From Candidatus Avisuccinivibrio pullicola (GTDB lineage Bacteria; Pseudomonadota; Gammaproteobacteria; Enterobacterales; Succinivibrionaceae): a DNA stretch of 53,324 bases. A model generated the notes under the pieces. That model was not told the origin of the DNA. It ran no database searches and saw only the letters and a list, made by a program, of their open reading frames with translations. Position numbers and translations under genes: made by a program. Below, piece after piece: positions 17,453 to 25,882 of the stretch (within the stretch, counting starts at the first letter, position 1; the number at the start of each line of letters is the position of its first letter). The stretch covers positions 1 to 53,324 of the forward strand of contig DVOQ01000044.1 in the NCBI GenBank assembly GCA_018713485.1, given 5' to 3'.

Positions 17453-18665
17453 TCCCTATTTTGGCAAGTTTGGCGGCATGTACGTTCCCGAGGTGCTGGT
17501 ACCGGCCCTCATGCAGCTTGAAAAGGCCTTTGTGGAGGCAAGGCAGGATCCGGCCTTCCGCGAGGAGCTGTGCTCGCTTTTAAAGAACTATGCTGGCCGT
17601 CCCACCGCCCTCACCCTGTGTCGTAACTTAACGGCTGGCACCAAAACGCGCCTGTACCTCAAGCGCGAGGATTTACTGCACGGCGGCGCACACAAGACCA
17701 ATCAGGTCATAGGCCAGGCGCTCCTTGCCAAACGTATGGGTAAGACGCGCATTATCGCCGAGACCGGAGCCGGCCAGCACGGCGTGGCTACCGCCCTCAT
17801 CTGCGCCCTCTTAGGCCTGAAGTGCACCATTTACATGGGCGCTACCGACGTAAAAAGGCAGATGCCCAACGTCTTCCGTATGCGTCTCATGGGCGCGGAG
17901 GTGCGCGAAATCACCACCGGCGTGGGCACCTTAAAGGAAGCCTGCAACGAGGCCCTGCGCGACTGGGCGGGCAGCTTTGAGGACACTCACTATATGATCG
18001 GCACCGCAGCAGGCCCCCATCCCTTCCCCACCATCGTGCGCGAGTTCCAGAAAATCATAGGTGAAGAGGCTATAAAGCAGATTGAGGAGCGCGAGGGACG
18101 GCTGCCTGACGCCGTGCTCGCCTGCGTAGGCGGCGGCTCCAACGCCATCGGCATGTTTACCGCGTTCTTACCCACGGAAGTGCCGCTTTACGGCGTGGAA
18201 CCGGCGGGAATGGGCGTCAATACCGACAAGCACGGCGCTACCTTGGGCAAGGGAGAGGAGGGTATCTTCTTTGGTGCCTACTCGCTTAATCTGCAGAATG
18301 AGGACGGACAGATCCACGAGTCCTATTCGGTCTCGGCAGGACTGGATTTCCCCTCGGTGGGACCGCAGCACGCCTACCTCAAACAGAGCGGCCGCGTCAG
18401 TTATGTCTCGGTCACCGATAAGGAGGCCCTTGAGGCCTTTGCCCTGCTCTCCCTGCGTGAAGGCATTATTCCCGCTCTCGAGTCCTCGCATGCCCTCGCC
18501 TACGCCTTAAAGATGATCCGTGAGAACCCTGACAGGGAGCAGGTGCTCCTCGTCAATCTCTCCGGACGCGGCGATAAGGACATTTTCAATGTTTCCGATA
18601 TTTTCCAGAAATCCGGCGTCATCCGCGAGGACGGCACCATCGACGTCGCGGCCATCAACCGTTAA
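17436..18665 (+). CDS. trpB: Tryptophan synthase beta chain
   Basis: TrpB condenses indole with serine using pyridoxal phosphate. The 409-residue product carries the PLP lysine in [12 protein letters not shown], the catalytic [10 protein letters not shown] and the phosphate-binding [10 protein letters not shown]. Its ATG lies inside the end of trpCF with AAGGAG upstream, implying translational coupling. It forms the alpha2-beta2 complex with TrpA encoded next. Confidence 0.97.
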   Translation: MNTLLNPYFGKFGGMYVPEVLVPALMQLEKAFVEARQDPAFREELCSLLKNYAGRPTALTLCRNLTAGTKTRLYLKREDLLHGGAHKTNQVIGQALLAKRMGKTRIIAETGAGQHGVATALICALLGLKCTIYMGATDVKRQMPNVFRMRLMGAEVREITTGVGTLKEACNEALRDWAGSFEDTHYMIGTAAGPHPFPTIVREFQKIIGEEAIKQIEEREGRLPDAVLACVGGGSNAIGMFTAFLPTEVPLYGVEPAGMGVNTDKHGATLGKGEEGIFFGAYSLNLQNEDGQIHESYSVSAGLDFPSVGPQHAYLKQSGRVSYVSVTDKEALEAFALLSLREGIIPALESSHALAYALKMIRENPDREQVLLVNLSGRGDKDIFNVSDIFQKSGVIREDGTIDVAAINR

Positions 18666-18674
18666 GGAGCTACC

Positions 18675-19499
18675 ATGACTACCTCTAAGCGTTTTGACAG
18701 CATGTTTGAAAAGCTCGCAGCCCGTCACGAAGGTGCCTTCGTCCCCTTTGCCACGGTCTGCCACCCCACAGAAGAGCTGTCCTTCGCCATTTTAAAAACC
18801 ATGATTGAAAGCGGTGCCGATGGCCTGGAGCTGGGGATCCCCTTCTCCGATCCCTGCGCTGACGGTCTTATCATTCAGCACGCCAACCGCCGCGCCCTTA
18901 AAAACGGTTCCACCACTGACCGCTGCTTTGCCGTGATCAGAAGGCTGCGCGACACCTTCCCCGAACTGCCCATTTCCCTTCTGGTCTACGCCAACCTGGT
19001 CGTAGCCCGCGGCATTGACAGGTTTTACGCCGACGCCGCGGCAGCGGGCGTGGACGCCATTCTCGTGCCCGACGTGCCGGTACAGATGCAGGAAGGCGTA
19101 CACGATTTCAGAGGACCTGCTCTCAGGCACGGTATCAATCCCGTACTCATCGCCCCGCCCAACGCCACGGACGAGACCCTGGCGGCGATCGCTTCTGAAT
19201 GCGAGGGCTATACCTATGTGCTCTCGCGCTTTGGCATTACCGGAACTGAAAACGAGTTCGGACGTCACCCCGATGAGTTCCGTAAATTAAAGGAGCTTAA
19301 AGCCCCGCACACCCTGTTAGGCTTTGGCATTTCCACGCCCGAGCACGTGAAGGAGGCCCTGAAGATCGGTGCGGACGGTGCCATCGTCGGCTCCGCCCTC
19401 GTGAGGATCATTGAGGAGAACGTGGCTAATCCTGAAAAGATGCTCTCCTTAATCGCCGCGAAGGTTAAAAGCTATAAGGACGCCACGCGCCCTGACTAA
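18675..19499 (+). CDS. trpA: Tryptophan synthase alpha chain
   Basis: TrpA cleaves indole-3-glycerol phosphate to indole, which is channelled to TrpB. The 274-residue TIM barrel has the catalytic Glu and Asp in LELGIPFSDPCADG, and the phosphate-binding GFGISTPEHV and GAIVGSALV near the end. It is last in the unit and is followed by a strong terminator. Confidence 0.97.
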   Translation: MTTSKRFDSMFEKLAARHEGAFVPFATVCHPTEELSFAILKTMIESGADGLELGIPFSDPCADGLIIQHANRRALKNGSTTDRCFAVIRRLRDTFPELPISLLVYANLVVARGIDRFYADAAAAGVDAILVPDVPVQMQEGVHDFRGPALRHGINPVLIAPPNATDETLAAIASECEGYTYVLSRFGITGTENEFGRHPDEFRKLKELKAPHTLLGFGISTPEHVKEALKIGADGAIVGSALVRIIEENVANPEKMLSLIAAKVKSYKDATRPD

Positions 19500-19516
19500 G
19501 CTTCCCATACTGAATG

Positions 19517-19541
19517 AGGCTCCCCGCGGGGAGCCTGTTTT
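19517..19541 (+). terminator. Intrinsic terminator of trpDCFBA
   Basis: AGGCTCCCC and GGGGAGCCT form a perfect inverted repeat around GC, followed by GTTTTG. It sits 17 bp after the trpA stop. Confidence 0.85.
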
Positions 19542-19583
19542 GCCTGCCTTTACTGCCTGTCAGTCGGTACCCTCAGTACCCGA

Positions 19584-20358
19584 TCAGTACCAGTCATGTT
19601 TTTTGTCACGGTTAAGCGCCGCGATCTGCTCCATTTCCGCAGGCGAGAGCTCGAAACCAAAGAGCGCCAGATTCTCACGGATATGCTGAGGATTGGAGGA
19701 CCCGGGTATGACCACGACGCCGCGCTGCAAATTCCAGCGCAAAATCACCTGCGGCACGCTCACTCCGTGCGCGGCGGCAATATCCTTTAACACGGGATCG
19801 GCAAACATCTCCTGCGTGTGTCCGCGACCGCCGAAAGGATACCAGCCCTGCACCGTGATCCCGAGGGACTGTATATACGGCACCACCTCAGGCTCCTGAT
19901 AGTAAGGGTGGATCTCGTTCTGCACGAGAGCAGGCTTCACGCTCACCTGCGGGAGAAAGTCCTGAAGTTCTTCCATGTACCAGTTGGAAAGGCCTATGGA
20001 GCGCACCGTTCCCTCACTGACCGCTTTCTCCATGGCCTTATAGGCCGTAACGTCTCCCTCACCCGGGTGATGCAGAAGCAAAAGATCGATATACCCCAGG
20101 TCAAGCGTTTTTAAAGCCCTGTCTATAGCCGCCTCCGGATCGTCAAACTGCGACGGATAAAGCTTGGTCACAACGAAGATCTCGCCGCGGGGGATCCCGC
20201 TGTCGCGAACGGCACGTCCTACCGCCTCCTCATTGGGATATATATATATATATATAGGCAGTATCAATAAGCCGCCCTCCGGCATCCAGCAGAGCCAGGA
20301 CCGAGTTATAGCACTGCGCCGCGTCAAGTGCATAGGTGCCCAGTCCCGTCAGAGGCAT
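19584..20358 (-). pseudogene. Aldo/keto reductase gene, frame broken at an (AT)9 tract
   Basis: An NADPH-dependent aldo/keto reductase of the 2,5-diketo-gluconate reductase type is encoded in two frames. The start ATG at 20358 has AAGGGA upstream and reads MPLTGLGTYALDAAQ to GGRLIDTAY. The dinucleotide tract 20256-20238 then shifts the frame to an early stop. The other frame continues NEEAVGRAVRDSG, VVTKLYPSQ (catalytic Lys), LLLLHHPG (catalytic His), IGLSNW and VIPGSSNPQHIRENL to the end. The catalytic Asp and Tyr of LIDTAxxY-NEEAVG flank or lie in the tract. Losing two or gaining one TA unit restores frame. The N-terminus before GLGTY is shorter than in most relatives. An alternative ATG at 20333 opens in the wrong frame. 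It may be phase-variable, decayed or misassembled. Confidence 0.8.
20238..20256. repeat. (AT)9 simple sequence repeat inside aldo/keto reductase gene
   Basis: Nineteen bases of alternating A and T lie inside the coding region at the conserved active-site turn. On the minus strand the tract encodes Tyr-Ile repeats. Its length, 19, is not a multiple of three, so the gene is off in this sequence; 15 or 21 bases would be in frame. Long dinucleotide repeats slip readily in replication. Confidence 0.95.
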
Positions 20359-20584
20359 ACTAATCCCTTAAGAAGGAAAGAGTTTCTGTGAAAACGCCGC
20401 AGAGAATGTAACATGGGAACTCCTTAACTATCCATAACGTATGTATTATCCCCGTAAAGCAGATCTCGTGCCAGGGGGAAAAGAAATGTGAAGGGAGGGA
20501 GGATTAAGCGCAATTTCCCGGCAAAAAGCCCGGATGTGAAAAAAAGAGAAACGTCTTGAAGGAAGAGAGACGCTTTACACAGAG

Positions 20585-20610
20585 AAAGCCCCGCTTCAGG
20601 GCGGGGCTTT
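20585..20610 (-). terminator. Intrinsic terminator after rpsA
   Basis: A 10-bp perfect stem AAAGCCCCGC / GCGGGGCTTT with a six-base loop lies about 30 bp past the rpsA stop. The 3' arm ends in TTT then CTCTG on the minus strand. The remaining 20359-20584 interval has no gene visible. Confidence 0.7.
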
Positions 20611-20637
20611 CCTTATTTTCAGGCTAAGACCTGAGGC

Positions 20638-22308
20638 TTATTCCTTGCGCGCAGCGGCGAAGGCGGCAGCCATGGCGTTAGGAGCGGCTTCCTGAGTCTG
20701 CTTTTCATTGAGAGTCTCAAGAGCTTCCTTCTCCTCTGCCTCATCCTTGGCGCGGATGGACAGGCTTAACTGACGGGTCTTGCGATCCACGTTGACTAAC
20801 TTGCCCTCAACGGTATCGCCCACGTGCAGCACGGTGGTGGCATCATCCACGCGATCGCGGGAGATGTCAGAGGCGCGCAGGTAAGCGGTCACGCCGTCGG
20901 CTAAGCGGACGGTGGCACCACGGGCCTCAACGGCCTCCACGGTACCGGTGACGGAGGAACCCTTGTGGTGAGTGCTTAAGAAATCAGAGAACGGATCCTC
21001 GGAGATCTGCTTTAAGCCTAAGGAGATACGCTCGCGATCCGGATCAACCTGGAGGACGATGGCGGTGATCTCGTCGCCCTTCTTGAACTCGCGGACAGCT
21101 TCCTCGCCGGACTGCTGCCAGGAGATGTCAGAGAGGTGGACTAAGCCGTCGATGCCGCCCTCAAGACCGATGAAGATACCGAAATCGGTAATGCTCTTGA
21201 TCTTGCCGGTAACCTTGTCACCCTTGCTGTGGGTCTCGGCAAAGAGCATCCACGGATTGGGCTTGCACTGCTTTAAGCCTAAGGAAATACGGCGACGATC
21301 CTCGTCGATCTCCAGCACCTTGACAGTGACGGTATCGCCAACGGAAACCACCTTGGAGGGGTGAATGTTCTTGTTGGTCCAGTCCATCTCGGAGACGTGC
21401 ACCAGCCCCTCGACGCCCTCGTGGATCTCCACGAAGCAGCCGTAATCGGTCAGGTTGGTCACCTTGCCTTCCACGTTGGAACCCACGGGGAAGCGGGCAG
21501 AAATGTTGGCCCACGGATCTTCGCCTAACTGCTTGAGGCCTAAGGAGACACGCTGACGCTCGCGGTCGAACTTGAGCACCTTGACGGTGATCTCGTCGCC
21601 AACGTTGACGATCTCGCTCGGGTGCTTGACGCGCTTCCAGGCCATGTCGGTGATGTGGAGTAAACCGTCCACACCGCCTAAGTCCACGAAGGCACCGTAG
21701 TCGGTCAGGTTCTTGACGATACCCTTAACCTCCATGCCCTCCTGGAGGGTGGCGAGCACGTTCTCGCGCTCGGAGGAGGACTCAGACTCGATAACGGCAC
21801 GGCGGGACACCACAACGTTATTGCGCTTCTGATCGAGCTTGATGACCTTGAACTGCAGCTCCTTGCCCTCTAAGTGAGAGGTGTCGCGCACGGGGCGGAC
21901 ATCCACGAGAGAGCCGGGGAGGAAGGCGCGGATACCGCCTAACTGGACGGTGAAGCCACCCTTGACCTTGCCGTCGATGACGCCGGTAACAGCCTCATTG
22001 TTCTTGAAGGCCTCCTCAAGCTTGGCCCAGGCCTCGTTGCGCTTGGCCTTCTCGCGGGAGAGCAGGGTCTCGCCGTCGCCGGACTCGACCGACTCTAAGG
22101 CCACGTCGACTTCGTCGCCGACCTGAACCTCAAGCTCGCCCTGAGCGTTCTTGAACTGCTCGACGGGGATGTGGGACTCGGACTTTAATCCGGCATCGAC
22201 CGTGACAAAGCTGCTGTCAATGGCGACAATCTTGCCCTTGACCATGGAGCCAGGACGGGTTTCGGTAGACTTGAAAGACTCTTCTAAGAGTTCAGCAAAA
22301 GATTCCAT
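20638..22308 (-). CDS. rpsA: 30S ribosomal protein S1
   Basis: S1 binds mRNA and helps initiation on leaders with weak ribosome sites. The 556-residue product equals E. coli S1 (557) and contains six S1 OB-fold repeats, recognisable from recurrent G-x-V-x3-TDYG-x-FV-type and HVS/HITDM segments. The N-terminus [12 protein letters not shown] matches the ribosome-docking region. The 130-bp leader before the start (22309-22438) is the usual place of S1 autoregulation, though I cannot assign its structure. It follows cmk as in other gammaproteobacteria, but ihfB, normally next, is about 9.6 kb away. Confidence 0.97.
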   Translation of the reverse strand: MESFAELLEESFKSTETRPGSMVKGKIVAIDSSFVTVDAGLKSESHIPVEQFKNAQGELEVQVGDEVDVALESVESGDGETLLSREKAKRNEAWAKLEEAFKNNEAVTGVIDGKVKGGFTVQLGGIRAFLPGSLVDVRPVRDTSHLEGKELQFKVIKLDQKRNNVVVSRRAVIESESSSERENVLATLQEGMEVKGIVKNLTDYGAFVDLGGVDGLLHITDMAWKRVKHPSEIVNVGDEITVKVLKFDRERQRVSLGLKQLGEDPWANISARFPVGSNVEGKVTNLTDYGCFVEIHEGVEGLVHVSEMDWTNKNIHPSKVVSVGDTVTVKVLEIDEDRRRISLGLKQCKPNPWMLFAETHSKGDKVTGKIKSITDFGIFIGLEGGIDGLVHLSDISWQQSGEEAVREFKKGDEITAIVLQVDPDRERISLGLKQISEDPFSDFLSTHHKGSSVTGTVEAVEARGATVRLADGVTAYLRASDISRDRVDDATTVLHVGDTVEGKLVNVDRKTRQLSLSIRAKDEAEEKEALETLNEKQTQEAAPNAMAAAFAAARKE

Positions 22309-22438
22309 TTAATAAAAAATTTCCGGTATTGACCCCTTAGCATCCTGCCTTGGGGGGTTATTAAAAAAGGAAGGCGTCCATGCCTGCCCTGTACTTAAGC
22401 TCCCGCCCGCCCCTGAAGGCCGGCCGGAACCTCAGAAA

Positions 22439-23119
22439 TCAGACCTTAATGCCCTTAGAGCGCACCAGCTCCAGAGCCTTCTCGAGCACCTCATCAATGT
22501 TAAGGTGCGTCGAATCGATAAGCACCGCATCCTCGGCGGGCTTTAACGGGGCCACGGGACGGTTGCGGTCACGCGCGTCGCGCTCCTCGATTTCCTTTAA
22601 CACCAGTTCAAAGACCGCTTCCCTGCCGGCCTGCGTAAGCTGCAGCACACGGCGGCGCGCTCTTTCCTCAGGCGAGGCGTCAAGGAAGATCTTGAGATCG
22701 GCCTTAGGAAACACCACCGTGCCCATGTCGCGGCCATCGGCCACGAGTCCGGGCGGCATGCAGAAATCACGCTGTCTCTGCAGAAGAGCCTCACGCACGC
22801 GGGGCAGCGCTGCCACACGGCTCGCGCCCTCGGCGGTGCGCTCGGAGCGGATCTCCGAGGACACGTCCTCACCGTTTAACATCACGTGCACGCCGTCATC
22901 CTGGGCCTCAAAACTTAAGTTGAGAACCTTCGCCTCCTCCACGAGGGAATCCTCGTCAAAGAGGGCTAAACCCGCCTTACGGGCGGCATAGGCCAGCACG
23001 CGGTAAATGGCTCCTGAATCTAGGAGGGCAAAGCCCAGGCGCATGGCTAAACGGCGGGTTAACTCACCCTTGCCCGCCCCCCCGGGGCCATCTACGGCAA
23101 TGACAAATGCGTCGGTCAT
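22439..23119 (-). CDS. cmk: Cytidylate kinase
   Basis: Cmk phosphorylates CMP and dCMP. The 226-residue protein has the P-loop [11 protein letters not shown] at the N-terminus, DSGAIYR, and [20 protein letters not shown] with the NMP-binding and lid regions, then [23 protein letters not shown]. coli Cmk is 227. The cmk-rpsA pair is widely conserved. Confidence 0.97.
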   Translation of the reverse strand: MTDAFVIAVDGPGGAGKGELTRRLAMRLGFALLDSGAIYRVLAYAARKAGLALFDEDSLVEEAKVLNLSFEAQDDGVHVMLNGEDVSSEIRSERTAEGASRVAALPRVREALLQRQRDFCMPPGLVADGRDMGTVVFPKADLKIFLDASPEERARRRVLQLTQAGREAVFELVLKEIEERDARDRNRPVAPLKPAEDAVLIDSTHLNIDEVLEKALELVRSKGIKV

Positions 23120-23246
23120 AATTCGCTCTTACGCTCTTAAAATCCGGTGTTTTTAAAAACGCCTGATTATAGCATTAAGCAGACGCGTTTTTGAAAAACA
23201 TCCGGGAAATTTTCCCCACTCTCCCCCTTAAGCGGGGGAGATCCGT

Positions 23247-23530
23247 TTAGAAGCGGTACGTGACATTACCCGTGAGCGAGTGATTGTCGTTTTGCGAGGA
23301 TCCGTAATAGCCGTAATCGAGCGCGAACGAGGTGCTGTCACTGACCTTAAGCTCGACGCCCAAACCGCCGCCATAGCCAGTCTCCGCGATCACCTCGGGG
23401 TGCACCGTATCCGTGCTCGTAAGCCCCTCTCCGCGCTCGCGGTTTTCCACCTCCACGTCCCCGGCGATCGCTGCAGGGTGAAGCGTGATACCGGAACCTC
23501 ACGGCGTCCGCCCCGCTCCTGCACGGATTG
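23247..23530 (-). pseudogene. Remnant of an outer-membrane beta-barrel gene (3' end)
   Basis: The minus strand encodes the last strands of a beta-barrel: GYGGGLGVELKVSDSTSF, then ALDYGYYGSSQNDNHSLTG and the terminal NVTYRF, a typical C-terminal Phe beta-signal for BAM. The frame is open only about 85 codons back; upstream a stop interrupts it (near 23502) and barrel-like sequence continues in another frame. No start, signal peptide or passenger is present. It is probably the tail of a decayed autotransporter or Omp gene. Confidence 0.55.
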
Positions 23531-23538
23531 CGTCACAG

Positions 23539-23547
23539 TGCTATAAT
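23539..23547 (+). promoter_or_regulatory. Extended -10 promoter of ribA
   Basis: TGCTATAAT, an extended -10 with perfect TATAAT (23542-23547), lies about 54 bp before the preferred ribA start. The -35 region is poor, as is common for extended -10 promoters. Confidence 0.65.
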
Positions 23548-23600
23548 GCCCCTCCTGAGACTGCGTTAGAAATTTGTTTAACTGCGACAGGTTGTATCAA

Positions 23601-24200
23601 GTGACCGATAAATTTACCAAGACCCTACCGGCAAAGCTGCCCACCCGTCACGGCATCTTTAACATCATGATTTTCAGGGACAACAATCTCCTTGATCACG
23701 CTGTTTTATACATGGGCAAGCTCAATGACGGCGAGCCGGTATTAACCCGCATTCACTCCGAGTGCCTCACCGGCGACTGCCTCGGCTCCCTGCGCTGCGA
23801 CTGCGGCTTTCAGTTAGACGCGGCCCTGGCCAAAATCGCTGCCGCCAAGCGCGGCGCTCTGCTCTATATGCGTCAGGAAGGACGCGGCATCGGTCTTTTC
23901 AATAAGATCAGAGCCTACCGTCTGCAGGATGAGGGTTTAGACACGGTCGAGGCCAATTTACGCCTGGGCTTTCCCTCCGACGGGCGTCATTACGGTCTGT
24001 GCGCGGATATCATGTGCGAGCTGGGGATCTCCAAGGTCATTCTCATGACCAACAATCCCGCCAAAATCGATGAGCTCAGGGAATACGGCATTGACGTAGT
24101 CAGCCGCGAGCCCCTTGAATACGGGCGTAACAGCTACAACGAGAATTACCTCAACACCAAGGAAAAGAAGATGGGCCATCTGCTCCATCATCAGGACTGA
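23601..24200 (+). CDS. ribA: GTP cyclohydrolase II
   Basis: RibA opens GTP to begin riboflavin synthesis. The zinc cysteines are in ECLTGDCLGSLRCDCG and the catalytic region is RQEGRGIGLFNKIRAY. I prefer GTG 23601, giving 199 residues like E. coli (196); an in-frame TTG at 23574 would add nine residues. There is no fused RibB domain. It is followed after one base by tusE, suggesting an operon ribA-tusE-exonuclease. Confidence 0.93.
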   Translation: MTDKFTKTLPAKLPTRHGIFNIMIFRDNNLLDHAVLYMGKLNDGEPVLTRIHSECLTGDCLGSLRCDCGFQLDAALAKIAAAKRGALLYMRQEGRGIGLFNKIRAYRLQDEGLDTVEANLRLGFPSDGRHYGLCADIMCELGISKVILMTNNPAKIDELREYGIDVVSREPLEYGRNSYNENYLNTKEKKMGHLLHHQD

Positions 24201-24201
24201 C

Positions 24202-24534
24202 GTGGACTATCTTTTTGAAGGCCGCGTGCTGAAGGCCGATCCCGAGGGTTACCTTTTAGATCTCCATGACTGGTCGGAGCCTTTCATGGAGTATCTCGCG
24301 GGCTTAATGGGGCTTACCCTGACCCCTGAGCACCGTACCGTAATTAACACGGTACGCCGCTACTATGAGACCTACGCCACCACGCCCGCCATGCGGCCCC
24401 TGCAGACACTCCTTAAGAAGGAGGGGCATCCGGAACTGGCTGACTCCATTACCCTCGCCGCGCTCTTTCCTGACGGTGCCGCTAAAAGCGCCGCCCGCCT
24501 GGCGGGTCTTCCCAAACCGGTACACTGCATCTGA
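24202..24534 (+). CDS. tusE: TusE sulfurtransferase (DsrC-like)
   Basis: TusE accepts persulfide sulfur from TusBCD and passes it to MnmA for 2-thiouridine in tRNA wobble positions. The 110-residue product from GTG 24202 aligns along E. coli TusE (109): FEGRVLKADPEGYL, HDWSEPF, LTPEHRTVINTVRRYY, PAMRPLQTLLKKE and the C-terminal GLPKPVHCI with the active Cys next to last. An upstream ATG in the same frame inside ribA would add unrelated sequence. Confidence 0.92.
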   Translation: MDYLFEGRVLKADPEGYLLDLHDWSEPFMEYLAGLMGLTLTPEHRTVINTVRRYYETYATTPAMRPLQTLLKKEGHPELADSITLAALFPDGAAKSAARLAGLPKPVHCI

Positions 24535-25032
24535 ATGTTAGACTTTGCCGCCATCGACTTCGAGACTGCCAATCAGTACCGCTCCTCGGTCTGCTCGGTA
24601 GGAATCGTCATTTACCGCGACGGAAAGGAATGCGACTCTTTTTACTCGCTGATAAGACCCGCGCCCAATTTCTACACGCGCTTTACCACAGCCATTCACG
24701 GACTGACGCGTAAGGATACGGACAGGGCTCCCGATTTTCCCGAGGTGTGGTACGCGGCACAGCCGCACATCGGTTCACTGCCGCTTATCGCCCACAACAG
24801 AGTCTTTGACGAAAACTGCCTTAAAGCTGTCTTTGAGCACTACTCCCTGCCTTACCCTGAATACCGTTTTTACTGCACCCTGACCGAATCACGGCGTAAC
24901 TTTGAGCTTGCCAATTACAAACTTGACACCGTGGCCGCCTACTTAGGATACAGGGCCTTTGATCACCATAACGCCTTAGCGGACGCACGCGCCTGCGCCT
25001 ATATCGCGGCAAGGCTCTGGCCTGATACCTGA
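24535..25032 (+). CDS. DEDDh 3'-5' exonuclease (DnaQ-like)
   Basis: A 165-residue single-domain exonuclease of the DnaQ/epsilon fold. Exo I is AAIDFETA (Asp and Glu), Exo II includes IAHNRVFDENCL, and Exo III is DHHNALADARA with the general-base His and last Asp. The domain is close to stand-alone exonucleases of the DNA polymerase III epsilon superfamily; its substrate cannot be told. Its ATG directly abuts the tusE stop, implying coupling. Confidence 0.88.
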   Translation: MLDFAAIDFETANQYRSSVCSVGIVIYRDGKECDSFYSLIRPAPNFYTRFTTAIHGLTRKDTDRAPDFPEVWYAAQPHIGSLPLIAHNRVFDENCLKAVFEHYSLPYPEYRFYCTLTESRRNFELANYKLDTVAAYLGYRAFDHHNALADARACAYIAARLWPDT

Positions 25033-25192
25033 ACTGTCCGTAAACCGAGCCTCCCCGTTTCTGACGGGATCCTGTCTTAAGCCCGCAGGCCATCCTCCCG
25101 GCCGCAGGATGCCAAAGTGCGGAACACTCCGAGATACAGATTAAATAATCCTTCAAATAACAGCAAGTTACACTGCTTTTTCCTCACCGGCC

Positions 25193-25856
25193 ATGGGACT
25201 TGAGACAAAGGAAACCGATTTCACGGCGCGGGTTACCTACTACGCGCGCTACAATCTCGACCGGGCGCGGCTTACCCTGCAGTACCGCTCTCTGACGCTG
25301 GACGTCTCACCGGCCAATCTCGCTCCCTTACACAGTGAAGACCGGAGACATACCTTAACCTGTCACAGACCTGTTACGGAACAGAACCTGCGTTTTGGCT
25401 ACTGGACGGTATACAGGGCGGGAACCCTGATGAGCCTGCAGGCAGGGGGCTACTCAAGTTTTTCCCTGACGGGGCAATGGCACCGTCCTTTAATTAAGTT
25501 AAGCCTTAACCGAGGTCTGTTTTTTACCTCTTTAAAAGGAGCCATGGATCTCACCCGCATATATCAAAGAGGTTTTCAGTACCTTACCCCGCGTTTTGAA
25601 GGCAGCGTGGGCTACGCCGAAAAAAAACTTCAGATTAAACGCCACGGTGCAGGGACTCCTGAACCTTGACGACGGTGAGGAGGGGCACCGCTATCCTTTC
25701 AGAGGAGGAAAACGTTTCTCACATGAAGAACGGCTTAATTTTAACCTGTCTGGCGTCCCCTTTGAACCATATGTACAGCTGGCCTTTCTGCCTGCCTCTA
25801 AATTCCCCTCAGAGAGGGAATGGCGTCTGGCGGCAGGTTTTTTCTTTCGCTTTTAA
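25193..25856 (+). pseudogene. Outer-membrane beta-barrel gene broken at an A8 tract
   Basis: Two overlapping frames make one barrel-like protein of about 220 residues. The first frame (25193 to about 25627) shows alternating strands such as FTARVTYYARYNLD and LRFGYWTVYRAG. The second continues NFRLNATVQGLLNLDD and ends EWRLAAGFFFRF, a clear beta-barrel C-terminus. The join falls at eight A (25620-25627); seven A would fuse the frames as GYAEKKNFRLNA. No signal peptide or SD lies before 25193, so the 5' end is also missing. Nothing recognisable lies in 25033-25192. Confidence 0.65.
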
Positions 25857-25860
25857 CCGC

Positions 25861-25882
25861 AGGTCAGGGACTGACCTTCTTT
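25861..25882 (+). terminator. Weak hairpin terminator after barrel gene
   Basis: AGGTCAG, loop GGA, CTGACCT forms a perfect 7-bp stem, followed by TCTTT. It also touches the GGDEF gene stop on the opposite strand. Confidence 0.45.

Noticed and set aside
19584-20333. Taking the aldo/keto reductase as intact from ATG 20333
   Set aside because: That N-terminus is an out-of-frame reading of the true one; the conserved GLGTY and GGRLIDTAY lie in the other frame from ATG 20358.
22309-22438. Riboswitch before rpsA
   Set aside because: The leader is a known place for S1 autoregulation, but I cannot identify a defined structure, so no separate feature is called.
23075-23083. C7 tract in cmk as a frame switch
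   Set aside because: The frame reads straight through the P-loop (GPGGAGK), so the tract is simply coding.
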